A DNA stretch of 37,676 bases from an uncultured Bacteroidota bacterium (GTDB taxonomy: Bacteria; Bacteroidota; Bacteroidia; Chitinophagales; Chitinophagaceae), in contig CAIKZP010000043.1 of the NCBI GenBank assembly GCA_903831935.1, positions 1-37,676 of the forward strand, read 5' to 3'. Both the position numbers and the translations under genes were made by a program. The stretch's first letter is position 1. Every line of letters starts with the position of its first letter. Shown here piece by piece: positions 1 through 6,202 of the stretch. The notes under the pieces were generated by a model, which saw nothing but the letters and a program-made list of their open reading frames with translations, did no database searches and had not been told where the DNA came from.

Positions 1-141
1 AATTCGTTTCAAACGGATAGTGCCAGCGAACCTTATAAAATACAATTCTACAACAACGATAAGGCGCGCCAATTCCGCGTAATTGTATGGACTATTGACG
101 ATAATGAGGCGCCGCAGTATTTTGAAAGGATGTTGAATTAA
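1..141 (+). CDS. C-terminal fragment of an unrecognised protein (cut by window edge)
   Basis: Frame 1 is open from the first base to a TAA at 139-141 and encodes 46 residues ending in APQYFERMLN. The fragment is polar, with alternating hydrophobic residues (RVIVWTI), compatible with a beta-rich ending. I recognise no family. Its second half is about 50 percent GC (GGCGCGCC, CCGCG), clearly richer than the genes that follow. A gap of about 100 bases separates it from the next gene, so co-transcription is uncertain. Confidence 0.6.
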   Translation, partial: NSFQTDSASEPYKIQFYNNDKARQFRVIVWTIDDNEAPQYFERMLN

Positions 142-245
142 TTAGCAAAACCTCCCTTTTTAAGATTTTATTAAACGAAGCAAAACATTTGTTTATTTTC
201 GTTTATATAATATTTCCCCTAAATACAATTAATAGCATATTTAAA

Positions 246-1325
246 ATGCATACCCCTAAAAAATCAATCCTATTAATAGGATACGACTCTAATATTGGTC
301 TTGGCGTTATTTATTGTTTAAAATCATATAATTATAATTTTTACTTATTAACGCATAATAAAAAAAATGCCGCTCGTTTTTCTAGACATATTTCTAAAAC
401 ATTCTTTTACAATGATAACAACGATGATGTTGTAGAATTGGCTGCTTCAATTTTAAAGCAATATCATATAGATTATCTTGTACCATACGATGAAATAGAA
501 ACCAGAAAAATAGCTGAGAAAAGAGCATACTTAAGTCAATTTGCTGCAATTACCATAGCAACGAATCCAGAATTTTTTAATATTGGAATACATAAATTAC
601 AATTAGCAGAATTCTTAACTACGCATAATATTCCTTGTCCTCAATTTGCAATATTTAGCCAAACCGAAAAAATTAAAAAAATAGTTGAAGAATTTGGTTT
701 TCCATTATTAGTTAAACCTGTTAGACAATCGGCAGGTAGAATGATTCAGAAGTTTTATGACTGGGATTCTCTAAATATTTTTTTTGAAAACCCTGGCATA
801 GTAAAAGATGAATTTGTAATACAGCCATTTATCATTGGTAGCGATTTAACCTGTAATGTGATTTGCGAAGAAGGTAAAATAATTTGTTATACTATTCAAG
901 AGTCTCCTATAAAATATGGATCGAATTTTAGCACCAATGATATACTTGAATATCATGAGGATCCAGAGGTGGTGAAAATTGTAGGTGATATGATGCAATT
1001 GTTGCATTGGAAGGGTGTTGCCTGTGTTGATATGCGAAGAAATAGCAAAGACAATTCTGTAAAAATTCTAGAGATTAATGGTAGATTTTGGGCGTCTGTT
1101 GTTCCATCTTTTACCAAAGCAGGTTTAAATTTCCCACTCATTTTATTAAAAAAATCTTTAGGAGAACCAATAGATATTCCAATTCAAAAAAACGCCATAC
1201 AGGTATCTTTAAAAAAATACTTTTCTATGAAATTGCATGGAAAAAGAGTTTCTTTTAGCGATACAAAATATCAAACTTATTTTTCAGATCCTTTTGCAAG
1301 ATTAATGCAAATTCTAAAAATGTAA
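246..1325 (+). CDS. ATP-grasp domain protein (carboxylate-amine/thiol ligase type)
   Basis: A 359-aa cytoplasmic protein. The N-terminus (LLIGYDSNIGLGVIYCLKS) is a Rossmann-like pre-ATP-grasp fold. The central FPLLVKPVRQSAGRMI segment is the ATP-grasp lysine strand and loop. ILEINGRFWAS near residue 275 is the usual Mg-ligand E-x-N-x-R signature. The family (CarB/PylC/biotin-carboxylase-like) joins a carboxylate to an amine or thiol through an acyl-phosphate; the substrate here is unknown. The frame stays open to a TTG at 189, but the ATG at 246 directly precedes the conserved start, so I prefer it. The following acyltransferase (56 bases on, same strand) suggests a small surface-glycan or metabolite-modification pair. 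Confidence 0.8.
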   Translation: MHTPKKSILLIGYDSNIGLGVIYCLKSYNYNFYLLTHNKKNAARFSRHISKTFFYNDNNDDVVELAASILKQYHIDYLVPYDEIETRKIAEKRAYLSQFAAITIATNPEFFNIGIHKLQLAEFLTTHNIPCPQFAIFSQTEKIKKIVEEFGFPLLVKPVRQSAGRMIQKFYDWDSLNIFFENPGIVKDEFVIQPFIIGSDLTCNVICEEGKIICYTIQESPIKYGSNFSTNDILEYHEDPEVVKIVGDMMQLLHWKGVACVDMRRNSKDNSVKILEINGRFWASVVPSFTKAGLNFPLILLKKSLGEPIDIPIQKNAIQVSLKKYFSMKLHGKRVSFSDTKYQTYFSDPFARLMQILKM

Positions 1326-1381
1326 TTTATTAAACTGTCAGCAATCTTGGCTTATCATTTGTTTAATTTGAAATTTAATTT

Positions 1382-1993
1382 ATGGAACTTTCTAACAGCA
1401 TAAAAAGCAACCCTAAACTAAAAGCATTAGTAATGTGGATGATTATTGGTGAAGGAAAACCTAGGTGGTGGGTTGTAAATATGCTCAATAAATTTTTTCA
1501 TAATAAAGGATACAAATCCGTTATTAGAAAACATGCAAGAATGGATCTGATTCCTTGGAGAATGTTTAGCGTAGGTGCTAATACTATTATTGAAGATTTT
1601 TCTTGTATCAATAACCAAGTTGGAGAAGTATTGATTGGCAGCAATTGTACCATAGGCTTAAGTAATATTATCATTGGACCTGTAAAGATTGGCAACAATG
1701 TTATTACAGCACAACATGTTTGTTTATCTGGTTTGAATCATGGATATGAAGATATTTTGGTGCCCATTCGCGACCAAGCTTGTAGTAAAGAACTTATTAC
1801 TCTAGAAGACGATTGTTGGATTGGCGCAAACTCAGTAATTGTATTAGGTGTTACAATTGGCAAGCATGCTATTGTTGCCGCAGGTAGTGTTGTAACCAAA
1901 GATGTAGCACCGTTTACAATTGTTGCAGGTAGCCCTGCCAAAATTATCAAACAATATAATACTAGCACCCAAAAATGGGAGAAGTTATCTTAA
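1382..1993 (+). CDS. Hexapeptide-repeat O-acyltransferase (WbbJ/serine-maltose acetyltransferase type)
   Basis: A 203-aa protein made largely of [LIV]-G-x4 hexapeptide turns: VLIGSNCTIGLSNIIIGPV, then WIGANSVIVLGVTIG, then IVAAGSVVTKDVAPF. The C-terminal IVAGSPAKIIKQY is the classic ending of left-handed beta-helix acetyltransferases. The His in LSGLNHGYED corresponds to the family's catalytic histidine. It should transfer an acetyl group from acetyl-CoA to a sugar hydroxyl, typically on surface polysaccharide precursors, acting as a trimer in the cytoplasm. It follows the ATP-grasp gene on the same strand, and its stop codon lies in the loop of a terminator hairpin. The acceptor sugar cannot be read from sequence. 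Confidence 0.85.
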   Translation: MELSNSIKSNPKLKALVMWMIIGEGKPRWWVVNMLNKFFHNKGYKSVIRKHARMDLIPWRMFSVGANTIIEDFSCINNQVGEVLIGSNCTIGLSNIIIGPVKIGNNVITAQHVCLSGLNHGYEDILVPIRDQACSKELITLEDDCWIGANSVIVLGVTIGKHAIVAAGSVVTKDVAPFTIVAGSPAKIIKQYNTSTQKWEKLS

Positions 1994-2017
1994 ATAACTT
2001 CCCCCTATAATTTTTTT
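1977..2017 (+). terminator. Rho-independent terminator after the acyltransferase
   Basis: Arms GAAGTTAT (1981-1988) and ATAACTTC (1994-2001) pair perfectly around a 5-base loop that contains the stop codon. GGG at 1977-1979 extends the stem against CCC at 2003-2005 across one A-C mismatch. A seven-T run follows at 2011-2017. It ends the ATP-grasp/acyltransferase transcript just before the convergent peptidase gene. Confidence 0.75.
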
Positions 2018-3581
2018 AAAATCCTCTTTGTCCTGCAGGTCTTGGTTTTGGCAATTCTTTACGCGGTAATTTTTTCTCTCTTTGCGAAGCATCAAAAACA
2101 AAACTTGCTACAACAGTAGCCATTTGTTGTAAGTCTGCCTCAATTAAATGATCGTATACATCCATATTACTATGGTGGGTACGGGTATCGTATTCAATAG
2201 GATCTTGTATAAATTGGAATCCTGGTAAACCAACGCCATCAAAGGATTGGTGGTCTGTTCCGCCAGTATTACTAATAGTGATGGTTCCTTCGGTAATATC
2301 TTTTAGAGGAGCAAACCATTGGGTGAATATGTCTTTACAAGCTTCGTTTCCTTGTAAATAAATACCCCTAATTTTTCCAGTACCATTATCTATATTGAAA
2401 TAAGTAGATAGCTTTTCGTGATCAGGTAGCAATTGCATAGTGGAAGGGTCTGCAAATGTTTTTTTCACATATCCCCTAGAACCCAAAAGGCCTTGTTCTT
2501 CGCCACTCCATAAACCAATTCTAATGGTTCTTTTATTTTGAATATTGAGTGTTTTTAAAATGCGCAAGGCTTCAAGCATTACTGCACTACCAGCTGCATT
2601 GTCAGTAGCGCCTGTTCCTGTATGCCAAGAATCTAGGTGTGCTCCTATCATTACAATTTCATTCTTTAAAATAGGATCTGTTCCTGGAATTTCTCCAATC
2701 ATATTATATCCTTGTAAATCTTTTGTTTGAAATTTCACTTTAACATCGGCATCTAATTTTACAGAGGTACCCGCTTTTGTAAGTCTAAGAATGGTATTAT
2801 AGTCTTCAATACCAATTACAATATCTAAGAAATTTTCTGGATCAGTTCCTTTGTATGCACCACCACCTTGTGTATACAATGTGCCATCATGATTACGCGT
2901 ACTTGTGCTTAAAATAGCTACTGCGCCTTCTTTAATAGCCAATGCTTTTAAAAGGGCTAATGTATTCATAGCGCCACCGCCTCCACGAAATTGCATTTGA
3001 CCGCCACCAGTTCTTGGTGCTGCAGGTGCTGCACTAGCCATTTTAGCCAGTTCATCGCTATTGTAACGAGTGGCATCTGCTTTAAAACTTTGATTATAAG
3101 TATCTAATTTGTCAAGCACAATAATTTTGCCCTTTAGTTTTCCTCTATAAGCATCTAAAGACAAGGAATCGGTTAAACTAACAGCAATAATCTCTGCATT
3201 TTTTAAACCCTTTGTTCCGCCACACCATGCTTTAGGATAGGCTTCTAAAGATTTATAATAAGGCGCTGTAATGGCTAAATAGCTTTTTTGTAATTCCCAG
3301 CCTTTGCCAAATTCACCCCAAGGATCAATGCTTGCATTGGTAATACCCCAACTATTTAATTTGTCTTTTGCATAGTTGGCAGCCCTAAAATATCCTGGAG
3401 AATTGGTTAGTCTATTACCACTTTCATCGGTTAAATGAAAAATTATATCCATTATTTGAGAGTGCTTCAGTCCCTCAGCCTTAATTTTTTCAATAGTTGC
3501 ATTGTCTATTTTTTCTTGTGCAAATAATCCAATACTACTAGTTAGCATACCTAGCAACAGAAATCCAAAATATTTTTTCAT
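2016..3581 (-). CDS. Secreted M28 family zinc metallopeptidase with PA-type insert
   Basis: A 521-aa protein with a Sec signal peptide (KKYFGFLLLGMLTSSIGLFA, cleavage after AQ near residue 22). Residues about 120-290 form a protease-associated-like domain with a Gly/Ala-rich insert. The M28 catalytic domain follows, with GAHLDSWHTGTGATDNAAG (first His and bridging Asp, His near residue 313), GLWSGEEQGLLGS (catalytic Glu and zinc Glu), YFNIDNG, and the last zinc His in THHSNMD. These match the plasma glutamate carboxypeptidase branch of M28, which removes residues from peptides. No T9SS C-terminal sorting domain is visible, so it is probably periplasmic. It is a single gene, 138 bases downstream of the WYL regulator on the same strand. 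Confidence 0.9.
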   Translation of the reverse strand: MKKYFGFLLLGMLTSSIGLFAQEKIDNATIEKIKAEGLKHSQIMDIIFHLTDESGNRLTNSPGYFRAANYAKDKLNSWGITNASIDPWGEFGKGWELQKSYLAITAPYYKSLEAYPKAWCGGTKGLKNAEIIAVSLTDSLSLDAYRGKLKGKIIVLDKLDTYNQSFKADATRYNSDELAKMASAAPAAPRTGGGQMQFRGGGGAMNTLALLKALAIKEGAVAILSTSTRNHDGTLYTQGGGAYKGTDPENFLDIVIGIEDYNTILRLTKAGTSVKLDADVKVKFQTKDLQGYNMIGEIPGTDPILKNEIVMIGAHLDSWHTGTGATDNAAGSAVMLEALRILKTLNIQNKRTIRIGLWSGEEQGLLGSRGYVKKTFADPSTMQLLPDHEKLSTYFNIDNGTGKIRGIYLQGNEACKDIFTQWFAPLKDITEGTITISNTGGTDHQSFDGVGLPGFQFIQDPIEYDTRTHHSNMDVYDHLIEADLQQMATVVASFVFDASQREKKLPRKELPKPRPAGQRGF

Positions 3582-3719
3582 AATTTTTAGTTTGATTCAA
3601 ATTAAGAAAAAATTGGGTTATAAAAAACAGTTTCAGGTTAAAAGGCGTTTTGTTGTTAAAACATGCCAAGTAGTTCTATAAAAATTCGAAGCTATTTTAG
3701 CGTTTAAAAATTAGCGGTA

Positions 3720-4775
3720 CTATTTTTGAACCAACTGATTATTATATTGGAAAGGTTTGTTTATAGCGTAATTATTATTCATAATTACAAGTTGCTCTTT
3801 GTATAAAGCAATCAATTTTTTAGGACTTTTAATTTTAACATTACCCATCCATTGAAAAATCCAACCAATTAGTTCGCGATTGATGCCAGATTCAAATTTC
3901 ATTAACCAGTTTCCATTTTTGTTTTTTGTAAATGATTGGTTAGCATGCCAATAATAATTTTTTATAAAATTGCCGGTTATGTCGGTGAATTCAAGTTCAA
4001 TAGAATAGGTTGTATTATCAATATTATTGGTAACACCAAAGCGTTTTAAGATTTCAATTTTTGAACTGGCCACTAATTTTTTAAAGGCAAAAGTTTTTTG
4101 TGTTAATACATAATCACTAATCTGTGCAATGTCTATAGTAATAAATTCATCTGTTCCATTTTGATATCCTGCTAAAAAATGATTGCCTCTATGGTACACC
4201 AATAAAATAGGTTTTAGTAATAATGGGAATTTAATTTTTTGGGGAATGGATGTGGCGTCTCCCTCTATGGAATTGATTGTAATAAGTTTGTAATTGGCTA
4301 TTGACCAAATGATATCGTCTATTTTTGTGTTATAATTTTCGTCATACAAAGATTCATAAAAAAAAGAATGTTGGTTTTGTTCTTCACTCATAAAAGCATA
4401 AAAAGTTTTATTGATTTTAATAAAATCTTTATAAACGCTTCTAAATTTATTCATGGATTCCTTTCTGCTTATCTGTAAAATTCTAGGCGAAGCAGATCTG
4501 GTTAATTGGAATGTACTAATATCTCGTTTATTTAAATTTAAATCAACAGATGGTTTAACTAGTCTAAAAGTTTTACGATTAAATTGCGAGGTGCTAATTA
4601 ATATTTCTTCTCCTTCTCTTAAAATGAATTGACTGATTTGTTTGATGTCTATATAAATTTGACGCAATCCAATATCAACTTTTAATTTTAATAAACTACT
4701 ATGAATTTCATTAACTGTTTGCGGATTTTCCTCTAGTAATTTATAGATGGTATACACCCTTTCTAACTGGGTCAT
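3720..4775 (-). CDS. WYL-domain transcriptional regulator (HTH + WYL)
   Basis: About 351 aa from the preferred ATG at 4775; an in-frame ATG at 4799 adds eight residues. The first 60 residues (TQLERVYTIYKLLEENPQ, then a helix-turn-helix) are a DeoR/HTH_11-like DNA-binding domain. Residues about 170-240 (FPLLLKPILLVYHRGNHFLAGY) correspond to the WYL ligand-binding fold, and FQWMGNVKIKSPKKLIALY is the WYL C-terminal extension ending in the usual P-x-x-L. WYL regulators bind nucleic acid or small ligands and often repress their own and neighbouring genes. A 21-bp perfect palindrome lies directly before the 4775 ATG, which supports this start and suggests autoregulation. The regulated neighbour could be the YiaK-like gene upstream or the M28 gene downstream; sequence cannot decide. 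Confidence 0.75.
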   Translation of the reverse strand: MTQLERVYTIYKLLEENPQTVNEIHSSLLKLKVDIGLRQIYIDIKQISQFILREGEEILISTSQFNRKTFRLVKPSVDLNLNKRDISTFQLTRSASPRILQISRKESMNKFRSVYKDFIKINKTFYAFMSEEQNQHSFFYESLYDENYNTKIDDIIWSIANYKLITINSIEGDATSIPQKIKFPLLLKPILLVYHRGNHFLAGYQNGTDEFITIDIAQISDYVLTQKTFAFKKLVASSKIEILKRFGVTNNIDNTTYSIELEFTDITGNFIKNYYWHANQSFTKNKNGNWLMKFESGINRELIGWIFQWMGNVKIKSPKKLIALYKEQLVIMNNNYAINKPFQYNNQLVQK

Positions 4776-4776
4776 A

Positions 4777-4797
4777 GTTTGTAATTTAATTACAAAC
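4777..4797. promoter_or_regulatory. 21-bp perfect palindrome at the WYL gene start (candidate operator)
   Basis: Arms GTTTGTAATT (4777-4786) and AATTACAAAC (4788-4797) are exact reverse complements around one central base. The element ends one base before the ATG at 4775 of the minus-strand WYL gene. Symmetry, size and position fit an operator for a homodimer, plausibly the WYL protein itself. A translational hairpin is the alternative, since the site would lie in the ribosome-binding region of the mRNA. I saw no second copy in the window. Confidence 0.6.
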
Positions 4798-4876
4798 ATA
4801 TTGAATTTGAGTTAATTGCACTGCTAACTAGTTTAATTTTACCAAACTTTAGTGAATCGTCTTTTCTAAAAATAAC

Positions 4877-4933
4877 TAAGCCGCCAAAGATGTGTTTTTA
4901 ATCGGGGGATTAAAAATTTTCTAAGGCGGCTTA
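4877..4933 (-). terminator. Nested stem-loop downstream of the YiaK-like gene
   Basis: The outer stem is TAAGCCGCC (4877-4885) with GGCGGCTTA (4925-4933). Inside it a second perfect 9-bp stem, TTTTTAATC (4895-4903) and GATTAAAAA (4908-4916), closes a GGGG loop. It lies 25 bases past the stop of the minus-strand dehydrogenase and is followed on that strand by a short T run. A terminator is most likely, but the nested form and proximity to the WYL promoter leave an RNA-regulatory role open. Confidence 0.5.
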
Positions 4934-4958
4934 TTCATATCTGTAATAAATACTTTTT

Positions 4959-5981
4959 TTATCCCTTCATATCTGCCAATTCCTTAACCTTAGCCCAAAC
5001 ACCATCGTCAACAGGAATACCTATTGCTAAATTCTCGTGTCGTGTTTTGAAAGACTGTTCTCCAGGATAAAAAATTTCGCTATTTTCTGTTACAGGAACA
5101 GACGTTTTTATTTGAGTGATTGTTTCAGACAATACTTTATCTATCAATTCTTGGGTATTTATTTTTAAGGGGTTGATGGCAATAAAAACTTGGCAACAAC
5201 TTCCACAACTACCTTTATCGAATTTATCAATGGCAGCGGTAGATAATCCTCCAGAAAGCAATGAAGCTAGAACATCTAATAAAATAGCAAATCCCGATCC
5301 TTTCCAAAATCCCATGGGTAAAATACGTCGGCTTTCTTCAATAGCACCAGGGTCATCGGTTAGTACTCCATTAGTATCAAATCCGCCCGGGTAAGGTAAT
5401 TTTTGATTTTTTAAACGCGTTACTTGTAATTTTCCATAAGAATATAATGACATTGCCATGTCTAAAACAAGGTGCCCTTCTTTTCTTGGAACAGCCATGA
5501 TAAAAGGGTTATTTCCAATGCCTCCAGATGTGGCACCCCAAGCAGGCATACAAGACTCTGTATTGGTCCAACAAATACCAATATATCCTTTTTCGGCAGC
5601 TAACCATCCATAAGCACCTCCTCGCATCCAATGGGTTGTATTGTTTAAACTAACTAATCCTACCCCATTTTTTTCGGCAATTTCAGTAGCACGGTTCATG
5701 GCAAATATTGCGTTTAATATACCCGGCGCCATATGGCCATTGTATATTTCTAATGCACCAAGGTTTGAATCAAGTGTTGGGGTAGCATGTACATCTATCC
5801 ACCCTTTATGAATATAATCTACAAAACGTTCTACTCTATTTAAGCCGTGAGAGTAAACGCCATCTCGGCTAGATTCTGTATGAATTCTAGCACAAATTTC
5901 TGCACGATCTTCTGGCATTCCAGCAAGAATGAAAGCTTTTTTAACCGTCGCTTTCATTTCATCAAAACTAATTCTGGTCAT
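4959..5981 (-). CDS. yiaK: Ldh/YiaK-family 2,3-diketo-L-gulonate (3-dehydro-L-gulonate) reductase
   Basis: A 340-aa cytoplasmic NAD(P)H-dependent oxidoreductase of the malate/L-lactate (LDH2) superfamily, not the classical Rossmann LDH. Similarity to E. coli YiaK (DlgD) is visible throughout: GVYSHGLNRVERF holds the catalytic His, NTTHWMRGGAYGWLAAEKGY is almost identical to YiaK, and so are RRILPMGFWKGSG and the C-terminal GIPVDDGVWAKVKEL. The length matches the family. YiaK reduces 2,3-diketo-L-gulonate to 3-dehydro-L-gulonate in L-ascorbate or L-gulonate use. No other yia-type pathway genes are present, so the physiological substrate could be another 2-keto sugar acid. It is divergent from the TonB receptor across a 221-base region, with a hairpin and then the WYL regulator downstream. 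Confidence 0.8.
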   Translation of the reverse strand: MTRISFDEMKATVKKAFILAGMPEDRAEICARIHTESSRDGVYSHGLNRVERFVDYIHKGWIDVHATPTLDSNLGALEIYNGHMAPGILNAIFAMNRATEIAEKNGVGLVSLNNTTHWMRGGAYGWLAAEKGYIGICWTNTESCMPAWGATSGGIGNNPFIMAVPRKEGHLVLDMAMSLYSYGKLQVTRLKNQKLPYPGGFDTNGVLTDDPGAIEESRRILPMGFWKGSGFAILLDVLASLLSGGLSTAAIDKFDKGSCGSCCQVFIAINPLKINTQELIDKVLSETITQIKTSVPVTENSEIFYPGEQSFKTRHENLAIGIPVDDGVWAKVKELADMKG

Positions 5982-6080
5982 ATAACTATATAATAAGTAT
6001 TTAAATATGCTCTAATAAATTCAATTTATCGGATAAAATTTTTCATAAGTAATTCTATACTAGTAAAATACATAAAACGC

Positions 6081-6148
6081 TTAACAATTCCGTAACAATT
6101 CCGCAACATTTACCTAACAATTTCATTACAGTTACTTAATGTATAATG
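6081..6148 (+). promoter_or_regulatory. PHO-box-like array of 11-bp-spaced repeats plus -10 region
   Basis: Four hexamers, TTAACA (6081), GTAACA (6092), GCAACA (6103) and CTAACA (6114), recur with exact 11-base spacing. A weaker fifth, ATTACA, begins at 6125. Spacers are 5 bases and the first two are identical (ATTCC). A TATAATG at 6142-6148 follows 11 bases after the last unit, and the TonB receptor ATG is at 6203. PhoB/PhoP response regulators bind direct repeats spaced by one helical turn, and Bacillus PhoP recognises TTAACA-like repeats, so I infer phosphate-starvation control. Another OmpR-class regulator could also use this geometry. Confidence 0.6.
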
Positions 6149-6202
6149 CCGAGTTAAGAGGCAGTCAAATGATAGTTTCGCATTTCAACTAGAAATCTAA
6201 CT

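Noticed and set aside
6081..6130. Short tandem repeats as a CRISPR fragment or simple repeat
   Set aside because: Units are 11 bases with a conserved hexamer core and degenerate spacers, and they sit before a -10 box; this fits regulator binding and not a CRISPR repeat-spacer pattern.
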